NCBI GenBank assembly: GCA_024681935.1
Contig: JAIKZX010000225.1
Coordinates: forward strand, 1 to 35,381
DNA: 35,381 nucleotides
Direction of reading: 5' to 3'
Origin: Fretibacterium sp.
Lineage (GTDB): Bacteria; Synergistota; Synergistia; Synergistales; Aminobacteriaceae
Shown here: piece after piece, positions 17,860 through 28,000 of the stretch
How positions within the stretch are numbered: position 1 is the stretch's first letter
How the letters are laid out: the number at the start of each line of letters is the position of its first letter
Notes under the pieces: model-generated
Database searches by the model: none
What the model saw: only the letters and a program-made list of their open reading frames with translations
Told to the model about the DNA's origin: nothing
Translations under genes and position numbers: made by a program

Positions 17860-18690
17860 ATGATGAAAGGGAACAGAAGGATATGGACGCTGTGTTTTGC
17901 GCTGGCGGCCCTTTTTTCCGTAACGTTGTGCGCCGCCGCGGAGGAGAAGCTGACGGGCGTGGAGCAGCTCAAGACGTCGTATCTGGCGGCCCAGCGCGGC
18001 ACGGTGGGGCAGTTTATCGCTGAGGATCTGCTGGGCGACAAAAAGGGTGAATTGCTGACGACCTATGAGAAGTATGTGGATGCCATCGCCTCGCTCCGGC
18101 AGGGCAAGGTCCGTGCCGTGGTGATGGACGAGCTGCCTGCCAAACGTTTCCTGAACGAGGTGAAAGGGCTGGCAATCATGAGTGAAGCCCTGTCGGAGGA
18201 GAGCTACGCCATTGGCTTCAGGAAGGGCAACGCGGAGCTTCTCGGCCAGGTGAACAAGGCGCTCTCTGAGCTCAAGGCGGACGGGAGCCTTGCGGCCATA
18301 TTCGATAAATATCTCAACGGCGACGTTGCGTCTGTCAGCCCTGAGAAGATTGACATGAATAAGGGGGCTAAGGGCGGTCTCCTCGTCGTGGGGACCGAAG
18401 CCGGTTTTGCCCCCTATGAGCTGAAGGTGGGCAGCGGCTATATCGGCATCGATATCGAGATGTGCGCGGCCATCGCAAAAAAACTGGACCGGGTGCTGGT
18501 CATCGAGAACATGAACTTTGACGCGCTGCCCATGGCTGTGGCTACAGGCAAGGTCGACATGATCTGCGCCGGCATCACCGTCACGGAGGAGCGCAAGGAA
18601 AACATGGACTTCTCAGATAATTATGTGGAGGGAGCCCGGCAGGTCGCGGTAGTGCGCGCGGATGACTATCAGGCTCCGGCAGGGAAGTAG
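17860..18690 (+). CDS. Family-3 (polar amino acid) ABC substrate-binding protein, circularly permuted domain order
   Basis: Signal peptide, then the C-terminal-type half (LAAQRGTVGQFIAEDLLGDKKGELLTTYEKYVDAIASLRQGKVRAVVMDELPA...YAIGFRKGNAELLGQVNKALSELKADGSLAAIFDKYL), then the N-terminal-type half (GGLLVVGTEAGFAPYELKVGSGYIGIDIEMCAAIAKKL...VDMICAGITVTEERKENMDFSDNY). Confidence 0.92.
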   Translation: MMKGNRRIWTLCFALAALFSVTLCAAAEEKLTGVEQLKTSYLAAQRGTVGQFIAEDLLGDKKGELLTTYEKYVDAIASLRQGKVRAVVMDELPAKRFLNEVKGLAIMSEALSEESYAIGFRKGNAELLGQVNKALSELKADGSLAAIFDKYLNGDVASVSPEKIDMNKGAKGGLLVVGTEAGFAPYELKVGSGYIGIDIEMCAAIAKKLDRVLVIENMNFDALPMAVATGKVDMICAGITVTEERKENMDFSDNYVEGARQVAVVRADDYQAPAGK

Positions 18691-18691
18691 G

Positions 18692-19504
18692 ATGAGAGCA
18701 GACATAAATTCGAGACGGGGCGTGGGGCGCGGGGACGTTATCCTTGCGGTTTGCGCCGCCGCTTTGTTGTTCCTTCTGTTCCGCTCCGGTTTCTTCACAG
18801 AGGCGGCGTGGGATGATTTCAGCCGGCGTTTCTACCAGAACTTCGTCAAAGACCGGCGTTACATGATGCTTGTAGACGGCTTGAAGGCCACGCTGTTCAT
18901 GACGGCATTCTCAACGCTTATCGGGCTGGCTGTCGGACTCATTCTGAGCGTCATCCGCGTGGCGTACAAGGGGGGCGTTCCCATCCGCCTTCTCAATGCC
19001 TTTGCGGAGTGCTACATCACCGTCCTGCGGGGAACACCGGCCATGGTGCAGCTTTTGATCTGGAACTTCACCATCTTCGCCTCGGCCCGGGAGCTCAACA
19101 CGCAGTACATCGCCATCCTGGCCTTTGGGCTCAACTCCGGGGCCTATGTGGCGGAAATATTTCGCGGGGGCATTGAGTCCATTGACCCCGGCCAGATGGA
19201 GGCCGGGCGTTCGCTGGGCCTGTCCTACGGCACGTCCATGCGTTTCATCGTCCTGCCGCAAGCCCTGCGCAATGTTGTTCCCATGCTGTTCAACGAATTT
19301 ATCGCCCTGCTGAAGGAGACGTCCGTTGCGGGGTACATTGGCATCGACGACCTGACCCGTGCCGGGCAGAACATCCAGGCCCTGACCCTGGAGCACTCTC
19401 AGCCCCTGGTGATGGTGGCCATTATCTATCTGGTGATTGTCCTGTTCCTGACGGGTGTGGTGCGCCGGCTGGAACAGTGGCTGAGCCGCGGCAGAAGGGG
19501 GTAG
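18692..19504 (+). CDS. Polar amino acid ABC transporter permease (HisMQ/GlnP type)
   Basis: [27 protein letters not shown]..., [68 protein letters not shown] (EAA loop). Confidence 0.95.
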   Translation: MRADINSRRGVGRGDVILAVCAAALLFLLFRSGFFTEAAWDDFSRRFYQNFVKDRRYMMLVDGLKATLFMTAFSTLIGLAVGLILSVIRVAYKGGVPIRLLNAFAECYITVLRGTPAMVQLLIWNFTIFASARELNTQYIAILAFGLNSGAYVAEIFRGGIESIDPGQMEAGRSLGLSYGTSMRFIVLPQALRNVVPMLFNEFIALLKETSVAGYIGIDDLTRAGQNIQALTLEHSQPLVMVAIIYLVIVLFLTGVVRRLEQWLSRGRRG

Positions 19505-19509
19505 GAACA

Positions 19510-20259
19510 ATGGACGATATGAAAACCCCGATGATCGAGGTCAGGGATCTTCGCAAGGTCTTTGGCGAGCTGACGGTTCTGAATGGAATCAGCACAGGCA
19601 TCTGCAGGGGCGAGAAGGTGGCTGTGATTGGCCCCTCCGGTTCCGGCAAGAGCACGTTCCTGCGCTGTCTGAACCGCATGGAGGAGCCCACCTCCGGCGT
19701 CATTCGCTTCAAGGGGGAGGACATCACCGCCCCCGGCTGCGACATCGACCAGATCCGCAGCCATGTGGGGATGGTCTTCCAGCACTTTAACCTCTTTCCG
19801 CACCTCACGGTGCGCCGCAATATCACCCTGGCCCCGACGCAGCTTAAGATTATGGACCAGGCGAGGGCAGACAAACGGGCTGAAGAGCTGCTGGCCCGCG
19901 TGGGACTGGCAGACAAGGTGGACGAATGGCCGGAGCGCCTTTCCGGCGGACAGAAACAGCGTGTCGCCATTGCCCGCGCTCTGGCGATGGACCCGGACGT
20001 TCTTCTCTTCGACGAGCCGACCAGCGCGCTGGATCCGGAGATGATCGGCGAGGTGCTGGCGGTTATGAAGGAGCTGGCCGACGAGGGAATGACAATGTAC
20101 CTCGTTACTCATGAAATGGGCTTTGCCCGCGAGGTGGCTGACCGCGTGCTCTTCATGGACGGGGGGCTTATCGCCGAGGAGGGCACGCCGGAGGAAGTCT
20201 TCGATCACCCTCGTGAACCCCGCACGGTGGAGTTCCTCTCCAAGGTACTGAGACGCTGA
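19510..20259 (+). CDS. Polar amino acid ABC transporter ATP-binding protein (GlnQ/HisP type)
   Basis: Walker [10 protein letters not shown], signature [41 protein letters not shown]-loop [21 protein letters not shown]. Confidence 0.96.
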   Translation: MDDMKTPMIEVRDLRKVFGELTVLNGISTGICRGEKVAVIGPSGSGKSTFLRCLNRMEEPTSGVIRFKGEDITAPGCDIDQIRSHVGMVFQHFNLFPHLTVRRNITLAPTQLKIMDQARADKRAEELLARVGLADKVDEWPERLSGGQKQRVAIARALAMDPDVLLFDEPTSALDPEMIGEVLAVMKELADEGMTMYLVTHEMGFAREVADRVLFMDGGLIAEEGTPEEVFDHPREPRTVEFLSKVLRR

Positions 20260-20290
20260 CGCGGAAGAATGCCACAGAGGAGGGGATATC

Positions 20291-21505
20291 ATGGGAGACT
20301 TTGCTGAATGCCTGGCTCCGGAAGAGGCAAAACATTATATTGATAAGGTTGTGGCGTGGCGGCGGGACATTCACCGCCACCCGGAATTGAGTCAGCAGGA
20401 GGAGAGGACTTCGGCCCTCGTCACGGAGGTCCTGACGGGTCTGGGCCTGGAGGTGCGGAGCAACGTGGGGGGATATGGGGTCGTCGGTCTGCTGCGTGGA
20501 AAAACGGGCGGCAGGACCGTGGGACTGAGGGCGGACATGGACGCCCTGCCCCTGAAGGAGGAGACGGGCCTGCCCTACGCTTCGGAGTCCGAGGGCGTCA
20601 TGCACGCCTGTGGACACGACACCCACACGGCCATGCTGCTGGGTACGGCCTGTGCTCTGGCGGACAGACGGGAGAAAATTTTGGGGAATGTGAAGTTCCT
20701 GTTCCAGCCCGCTGAGGAGCTGAACCCGATTGGCGGCGCCCCGGGGATGATTGCCGGCGGTGCGCTGGAGGAGCCCCATGTGGATGCGCTTTTCGCGCTG
20801 CACGTCTGGCCCCGCTTTACGACGGGAACAGTGGCCATGAAGCCGGGGCCCCAGATGGGGGCGTCAGACCGGCTTTTCCTGACAGTGCACGGCAAGTCCG
20901 CCCACGGCTCCGCGCCGGACCAGGGAATTGACGCGGTCATGATCGCCTCCCAGGTGGTCTCAGGGCTCCAGAGCATCGTGAGCCGCAGCGTCTCCCCTCT
21001 GGATTCTGCAGTTGTTACGATTGGCACCATCAAAGGCGGCTGGCGCTACAACGTCATTCCCGACCGCGTGGAAATGGAGGGCACGGTCCGCACGCTCCGT
21101 GAGGGAACCCAGGCGCTCATGCCGGAGCTCATCACCCGCACGGCTAAGGGCATAGCGGAGTCGCTGGGGGGGAGCTGTGAGGTGAAGTACGTCAAGGGCT
21201 ATCCCCCGATGGTGAATGACCCCGCACTGTTTGAGCTGGCAGCGAGGGCCGTGCGGCGGGCCATGGGGCCGGACGCACTGGTTGTGGCCGAACAGCCGGA
21301 ACTGGGGGCGGAGGATTTCGCATTCTTCGCGCGGGAACGCCCCTCGGTGATGGGCTGGCTGGGATGCCGCCCGAAAGGGGCACGTCCTGAGGACACCGCC
21401 GTTCTGCACAACACACGCTTCTGTCCGGACGAAGGCTGTTTCCCCTACGGGATGAGCTTCCTGGCTTCCTGCGCGCTGGGTTTTCTGAACAGCCCCGCCT
21501 CCTGA
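20291..21505 (+). CDS. M20-family metallohydrolase (N-acyl-amino-acid amidohydrolase / hippurate hydrolase type)
   Basis: WRRDIHRHPELSQQEERTSALV, HACGHDTHTAMLLG, GAEDFAFFARERPSVMGWLG. Confidence 0.93.
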   Translation: MGDFAECLAPEEAKHYIDKVVAWRRDIHRHPELSQQEERTSALVTEVLTGLGLEVRSNVGGYGVVGLLRGKTGGRTVGLRADMDALPLKEETGLPYASESEGVMHACGHDTHTAMLLGTACALADRREKILGNVKFLFQPAEELNPIGGAPGMIAGGALEEPHVDALFALHVWPRFTTGTVAMKPGPQMGASDRLFLTVHGKSAHGSAPDQGIDAVMIASQVVSGLQSIVSRSVSPLDSAVVTIGTIKGGWRYNVIPDRVEMEGTVRTLREGTQALMPELITRTAKGIAESLGGSCEVKYVKGYPPMVNDPALFELAARAVRRAMGPDALVVAEQPELGAEDFAFFARERPSVMGWLGCRPKGARPEDTAVLHNTRFCPDEGCFPYGMSFLASCALGFLNSPAS

Positions 21506-21534
21506 TTTTCAGACACTTTTGGGCTTCAAATTCA

Positions 21535-21568
21535 AGACGACGGGAGACGATTGCGCCTCCCGTCGTCT
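21535..21568. terminator. Hairpin between convergent M20 hydrolase and pgi genes
   Basis: agacgacgggag-(acgattgcgc)-ctcccgtcgtct, 12-bp perfect stem. Confidence 0.7.
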
Positions 21569-21587
21569 GCTGTCACAAACTTGTCCT

Positions 21588-22907
21588 TTACTTGTTATAC
21601 CCTGGTTTGCCCAGCAGCTTGAACATATTGCTCTTGTAGAACTCCACGCCCGGCTGGTCGAAGGGATTGATTCCGTTTATATAGCCGCTGACGCCCACGG
21701 CAAACTCAAAGAAGTAGAAGAGCTGCCCAAGACTGAACTCGTCCTGTTTCGGGATATTGACGATGAAGTTGGGCACGCCGCCGGCCACATGGGCCTCCAT
21801 CGTTCCCTGCATGGCGCAGCGGTTGACGTAGCTCATGGATTTGCCGGCCAGGTAGTTCAGCCCGTCAACGTTGTTTTCCTGAGCCTTGAGCGTGAAGTCA
21901 CGTTTGGGCTCCTCCAGGCTGAGAACGGTCTCGAACATCAAACGGCTGCCGTCCTGAATGAACTGTCCCATGGAATGAAGGTCGGTGGTCAGGTCCACGG
22001 ACGCGGGCATGATGCCCTTCTGGTCCTTGCCCTCGCTCTCCCCATAGAGCTGCTTCCACCACTCGGAGACGTAGTGCATGGAGGGCTCGTAGTTCGCCAG
22101 GACCTCCACGTCCTTGCCCTTGCGGTGCAGGATGTTCCGCAGCGCTGCGTACTGGAGTGCAGGATTCTCCTCAAAACTTTTGTTCAGCGCCACCTCGCGG
22201 AAAGCAGCCGCGCCCTCCATCAGTTTGTCGATGTCCGCACCGCTGACAGCGATAGGCAGAAGCCCCACCGCCGTCAGCACGGAGAACCGCCCGCCCACGT
22301 CGTCCGGAATGACGAAGCACTCATACCCTGCCTCGTCCGAGAGAGTCTTGAGCGCCCCCCGGGCCTTGTCCGTGGTGGAGTAGACGCGCCTGGCCGCGCC
22401 CTCTTTGCCGTATTTTTTGATCAGAAGCTCCTGGAACACGCGAAAGGCGATGGCAGACTCCGTCGTCGTCCCGGATTTGGAGATGACGTTGATGGAGAAG
22501 TCCTTGCCCTCCAGCAGGCCGATGACCTCCTCGATGTAGGTCCCGTTCATGCTGTTGCCAACGTAATAAATCTGCGGCGTCTTGCGGGCTTCCTTGCTCA
22601 TGTCGTTGTAGAAGCTGCCGCGGAGGAAGTCTATGGCCGCCCTCGCGCCGAGGTATGAGCCGCCGATGCCGATTACCAGCAGCACGTCGGAGTCCTCCTG
22701 GATACGCTTTGCCGCCGCTTTGATGCGGGCGAATTCCTGCTTGTCGTAGTTCACGGGCAGATCGATCCAGCCCAGAAAACCGTTGCCCTCACCCTTGCGG
22801 GACTTCAGCCTCTCCGCCGCATTCAGGGCGGTGAACTTCATGCTCTCTACCTCATGCGCCGCCACAAAGGCGGAGGCATGAGAATAGTCAAAGCTAATGT
22901 TCTTCAT
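21588..22907 (-). CDS. pgi: Glucose-6-phosphate isomerase
   Basis: [71 protein letters not shown]. Confidence 0.95.
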   Translation of the reverse strand: MKNISFDYSHASAFVAAHEVESMKFTALNAAERLKSRKGEGNGFLGWIDLPVNYDKQEFARIKAAAKRIQEDSDVLLVIGIGGSYLGARAAIDFLRGSFYNDMSKEARKTPQIYYVGNSMNGTYIEEVIGLLEGKDFSINVISKSGTTTESAIAFRVFQELLIKKYGKEGAARRVYSTTDKARGALKTLSDEAGYECFVIPDDVGGRFSVLTAVGLLPIAVSGADIDKLMEGAAAFREVALNKSFEENPALQYAALRNILHRKGKDVEVLANYEPSMHYVSEWWKQLYGESEGKDQKGIMPASVDLTTDLHSMGQFIQDGSRLMFETVLSLEEPKRDFTLKAQENNVDGLNYLAGKSMSYVNRCAMQGTMEAHVAGGVPNFIVNIPKQDEFSLGQLFYFFEFAVGVSGYINGINPFDQPGVEFYKSNMFKLLGKPGYNK

Positions 22908-23036
22908 AACATTCGCTCTCCTTTTGTTTGTTCATAACATTGACTGGACCTGAAAGAATGTTATCATAAGCTGAACTTTCTTGTAAATACCTCAAAAAAA
23001 CTCTGTCATTATCCTCCCGGTGACCGGAAGCGGTTT

Positions 23037-23657
23037 TTACTCAAACAGCCGCGCGATGGCGGACGCCGATTTGGCCAGGTCAGCTGCGCTTGTATTCAGG
23101 CAGAGGTCGTAGTTCAGGCGTTCTCCCCAGGTCTGTCCGGTGTAGAACTCGTAATACTTTGCACGGTTCCTGTCCACCTCTGTGATGCGCCGTTTCAGCT
23201 CTTTGTCCGTCATCGTCTCCCCGTTGTCCAGATGTCCGGCATCTTCCCCCCGCTCCCGGCAGCGGGCAATCCGGCTGTCCATGTCAGCGTAGACGAAAAT
23301 GCGAAACGGTTTCAGCTCCCTCAGAATGTAGTCTGCGCAGCGGCCGACAATGACGCAGTCCGATTTCTGCGCCATTTCGCGAATGAGGCGGTGCTGTTCC
23401 TGGTAGACGGTCTGCCCCTGATCCCACATGGGGTTAAGCATGGGGTAGAAACTACGCCCCACATGAATGGGAAACGCCACGACAGGCCGGCGTTCCACAA
23501 TCTGTTGAACATATGCTTCTGACAGGGAGGTCCGTTTCGCAATCTCCGAGACAATCTCACGGTCGTAGTAAGCCACTTTCATCATCTCCGCAAGGCGGTG
23601 TCCCAGCTCACGCCCCCCGCTCCCAAATTCGCGCCCGATAGTGATGATCCTGTTCAT
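23037..23657 (-). CDS. Cytidylate kinase-like family protein (P-loop)
   Basis: MNRIITIGREFGSGGRELGHRLAEMMKVAYYDREIVSEIAKRTSLSE...CVIVGRCADYIL. Confidence 0.85.
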   Translation of the reverse strand: MNRIITIGREFGSGGRELGHRLAEMMKVAYYDREIVSEIAKRTSLSEAYVQQIVERRPVVAFPIHVGRSFYPMLNPMWDQGQTVYQEQHRLIREMAQKSDCVIVGRCADYILRELKPFRIFVYADMDSRIARCRERGEDAGHLDNGETMTDKELKRRITEVDRNRAKYYEFYTGQTWGERLNYDLCLNTSAADLAKSASAIARLFE

Positions 23658-23973
23658 TCCCCCATACCTCCTTTAACCTATATTTTTATTTTATAATATA
23701 CTCGAAAAAATTCCGGTTTGCAAAAGCAGATATCAGAGCAAGCCAAAAGCCGGAGATAACGTGACTTCGTGGCGGATCCGGCTGCTTTCTGCTCTCCCGG
23801 TCACCGGCGCGCAGGCCGGCCGTCCCGTCCCCGTGAAAGCGGACACAGCGCTGAAGCGCAGTTTTGCCGCGGCGGGAATGCCTTTTGACAAAAACACGGC
23901 GGTGTGAAAAGATGGGAACAGATTTCAACGCACTCATCATGCGATAAGGAGCGGTCAAAAAGGAGGGTTGAGG

Positions 23974-25086
23974 ATGAACAGGGGAGTTCTGGCCGCCATG
24001 AGCGGCGGCGTGGACAGCAGTGTGGCCGCCTTCCTTCTGAAGGAACAGGGCTATGCCTGCACGGGAGCGACGATGCGCCTGTTCCTCAACGGGGATATCG
24101 GGCTGAGCTCGCACCACCCCTGCTGTTCCCAGCGGGATATCGGCGACGCCGCCGCTGTGGCTGCGCTCCTGGGTATCCCGCACGAGGTGATTGACTGCAT
24201 GGTGGACTTCAAACTTCGTGTGATTGACAAGTTTATCCGTGTCTACGAGTCTGGGGGGACGCCCAACCCCTGTATCGACTGCAACCGTTACCTGAAGTTC
24301 GAGGGCCTTATCGCAGCTGCATGGAAACGCGGGCTGGACTTCATCGCCACGGGGCACTACGCCCGCATTGAACGTGCTGCCTCCGGCCGGTATCTTTTGA
24401 AAAAAGCGTTCGATCCGGAACGGGATCAGAGCTATGTTCTGTACAGCCTGACTCAGAATCAGCTTGCCCACGTGCTCTTTCCCCTGGGGGAGATGACCAA
24501 GGCAGAGGTTCGGGCCCTTGCGGAGGCTCAGGGGTTTGTGAATGCGCGCAAACACGACTCTCAGGATATATGCTTTGTCCCCGACGGGAATTACGCCGGA
24601 TTTATTGAACAGTACACGGGACGGACCTCGCCGCCGGGGGATTTTATCAGCCCGGAGGGAAAGGTCCTGGGCCGGCACCGCGGCATCGTCCACTATACCG
24701 TCGGACAGAGACGGGGGCTGAGCGTTCCGGCGGGGACACGGCTCTACGTCTCCGCGATTGACCCGGCGGCAAACACGGTCACGCTCTCCGGTGAGGAGGC
24801 CCTGTTTGTGCGTGCGGTGCAGGCGGAGGACGTCAACCTCATCTCTGTGCCGTCCCTTGAAGGACCGGTCCGCGTCTCGGCGAAGGTTCGCTACCGTCAG
24901 CGGGAGGTCCCCGCGACGGCGGTCCAGACGGACGATGGGGGACTGCTGGTCACGTTCGATGAGCTTCAGCGCGCCCCGGCAGTGGGTCAGGCCGTCGTCC
25001 TTTACGATGGGGATGTTGTCGTCGGGGGCGGGACGATCTCACGGGTCTTATGGCCGGAGTGCCCCGCCGGAAGGGGACTCAATTAA
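23974..25086 (+). CDS. mnmA: tRNA-specific 2-thiouridylase MnmA
   Basis: VLAAMSGGVDSSVAAFLLKEQGY (PP-loop), GGTPNPCIDCNRYLKFEGL, FIATGHYARIE, SQDICFVPDGNY, HYTVGQRRGL. Confidence 0.93.
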   Translation: MNRGVLAAMSGGVDSSVAAFLLKEQGYACTGATMRLFLNGDIGLSSHHPCCSQRDIGDAAAVAALLGIPHEVIDCMVDFKLRVIDKFIRVYESGGTPNPCIDCNRYLKFEGLIAAAWKRGLDFIATGHYARIERAASGRYLLKKAFDPERDQSYVLYSLTQNQLAHVLFPLGEMTKAEVRALAEAQGFVNARKHDSQDICFVPDGNYAGFIEQYTGRTSPPGDFISPEGKVLGRHRGIVHYTVGQRRGLSVPAGTRLYVSAIDPAANTVTLSGEEALFVRAVQAEDVNLISVPSLEGPVRVSAKVRYRQREVPATAVQTDDGGLLVTFDELQRAPAVGQAVVLYDGDVVVGGGTISRVLWPECPAGRGLN

Positions 25087-28000
25087 GACTCAATCAGTTC
25101 CAGCAGCTCCTTCACCGAGAGGCGAAGCGCCTCTCCCGTGTCGTCCAGGAGGCCGCCGGCCAGGTTGCGCTTCCAGGTGTGCAGCGCAACAATCTGTTCC
25201 TCAATCGTGCCCCGGGCCACAATGCGGTAGACCGTCACGGGCCGTGTCTGCCCGATGCGGTGGGCACGGTCGGACGCCTGAGCCTCCACCGCCGGGTTCC
25301 ACCAGGGATCCATGTGGACCACGTAGTCCGCGGCGGTCAGATTCAGCCCCGTTCCCCCCGCTCTCAGGCTGATGAGGAAGCAGTCCCCCTCCCCAGCCTG
25401 AAAAGCTGCCACACGCCGCTTTCGCTCCTCCTGAGACGTCGAACCGTCCAAATATTGGTAGGGTATTTTTTCCTTATCCAGCCACGTCCGCAGGATTGAC
25501 AGATGATCGACGAACTGGCTGAACACCAGGGCCTTGTGTCCGCCTCCGCGAAGCTCTGTCAGCACGTCGGTGAACGCCTCCAGTTTGGCTGACGGCAGAT
25601 GGATGTCCGGGCTCACCAGCGATGAGGAACAGCAGGCCCGCCGCAGTTTCATCAGGGCTGCCAGAACCTGGAATCGTCCCTCTTCCCCCTCCCCCCGGAT
25701 CCCGGAGAGCTCCTCCACGGCGCTGCGGCGCAGGGCCTCGTAGAAAGCTCTTTCCTCGTCCTTCAGGTCCACCTTCAGGGTGATTTCCGTCTTGGGAGGC
25801 AGCTCGCTCAGCACCTGTTCCTTTGTGCGCCGCAGGACAAAGGGGCGGATCATCCGGCGTAGCCGTGACCGGGCCTGTCGTCCCACAGCGGAGACATTGG
25901 AACCCCTTGCCGGAGAAGCCCCCTCGCTCCTCTCGATGGGGGCTCCAAACCGCCGCCAGAAACTCTCTAAAGAGCCCAGATAGCCGGGATTCAGAAAACG
26001 GAAGAGGTTCCATAGCTCGCTCAGTGTGTTTTCAATGGGAGTTCCCGTCGTGGCAATGCGAAAGGCGCCATTCAGCTTCATCACAGCGGACGACCGCTTG
26101 GTCCCCATGTTCTTGATGGCCTGGGCCTCGTCCAGCACGATGACGTTCCACTCCACTTCGGAGAGGATGTCCCTCTCGTTTTGAAGAATGCCATAGCTTA
26201 CGATGACCACATCTCTTGGCCCTAACTGGGACAGAAGTTCCCCGCGTCCCATACGTCCCGGACCCGTCTCACGGAGGGACTTCACGTTCAGCGTTGGGGC
26301 AAAACGCTCCGCCTCGGTCATCCAGTTGGGGCAGACCGACGTGGGGGCCACGACGAGGGACGGGCCCTCCGCGCCGCGTGCGATAAGCACCGCCAGCGCC
26401 TGGATTGTCTTGCCCAGGCCCATATCGTCCGCCAGGCAGGCCCCTGCCCCCCAGTGCGCCAGGCGCATGAGCCAGCGGAACCCCTCAAGCTGGTAGTCAC
26501 GCAGCTCGCCGCGGAAGGTGGAGGGCAGCTCGGGGACCATCCGCTCTGCCTCCGTGATCTGGAGCGCCTTTGACCGCCACTCCTCCGCCACGTCAGCCTG
26601 TCCCACCCCCTCCAGCAGTTCCCCGGCTAAGCTGGCCGCCAGGGGGGAAACGCGCACCTCATTGCCCCGCACGTCGCCCAGCGAGGCAAGGGTCTCCAGG
26701 CGGCGATGGAACTCCCGTGTCAGGGTCAGGAACTCCCCGTTCCCCAGGGGAACAAAACGTCCCTTCCCGGCCTTCATGGCCTCCAGCAGCTCCTTCATGT
26801 TCAGGACCAGCCCCTCATGGACACGAAGCTCGCCGGAAACGGCAAACCAGTCCCTTGCCTGACGGATGGAGACGTTGAGCTGGGACTCTCCGGTGGGGCG
26901 GGAAACCTTCATGCTCTGCCCCTTGGGCCACTCCACCACGACCGTTTCCTCAAGCTCCTTCAGCTGTGCCAGGAACTCCAGCGCCAGGTTGGGGCCGGAA
27001 ATCTCCCAGCCTTCCTCCCTCACCTGTTCCGCCTCCGGCAGGGCCGGGCATGTCTCCATGAGGGCGGAGAGGGCGGCATTTTCTGCCTCAAGATTGCGGG
27101 AGGTCCGTACCCTCCGTTTGTTCTGAAGACCAAAAAGAGCCGCCCCGCCCTGTCCCGGGCGGCAGACAGGGCCCTGAGGCCCCAAAGGCCGGGTCACGGC
27201 TCCTATATCCAGCCCCTCGCCATGGGGCTGGAGCTGTACATAGATGCGCGAGTCAGGCTCCACAGCCTCAGCCAGCCCCCCCGTTCCCTCAAGATCCGAC
27301 TGGATTGTGATGACGGAGGCCAGACTCTCCAAAGTCCTCAGGATTGATTCTTTGGCCTGGGCGGGAATCAGAAGTCCGGAGGGCCCAAGGATGTGGGCAA
27401 TATGCAGGCGGCGTTCGTCAAAACACGTCACACGCAGGCGGTTGGGGCCTTCCTCAACGATTGAATAACGCTCGTTATCCTCGGGGAAGGGAGCAAGCGC
27501 CAGCACATAGCCGCGTTCCTGCTCCTTAACGGAGAGAATGGGCTCCATCGCCTGGACTTCCACCCGTTCCCCCGTGTTGCTGCTGAAGAGAAGGGGGTGT
27601 CCCGCCAGAAGAGCCAGAGCCCTGTGGGTGTCCAGAAAATATTCTGTTCCGTAATAATTTCGTGTCACGCGGATTGCCGGCAGGACCTGAATATCCTGTT
27701 CCGTGATTCCGGAGACGGTGCGGGCGTTTTTGAAAAGCCGCTTAAGGGAGATGTTGCGTCCCCCGCTCCAGACGTTTTTCCTTAAGGTCTGCTCAACGGG
27801 CACCAGATTCAGCGAGAGGACGCTGCCGTCTTTGGCGGTATACCAGTCCAGTTCCCAGATGACCCGCTTGGGGTTCCCCCGCGGCCGGGGCTTGTCTCCG
27901 ATGCTCAGAAGCTCATCCAGGGATTTTTCCCACATCTCCCTGTCCCGGAAGACCGCCGCCAGCGGATGGGGCACAGCCTTCCCGTCCGTCAGCTCAAAGG

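Noticed and set aside
21519-22658. 379-aa plus-strand ORF opposite pgi
   Set aside because: Shadow of a well-supported pgi coding frame.
23686-24693. 335-aa minus-strand ORF opposite mnmA
   Set aside because: Antisense to a clear MnmA coding frame; composition and lack of motifs fit a GC-rich shadow ORF.
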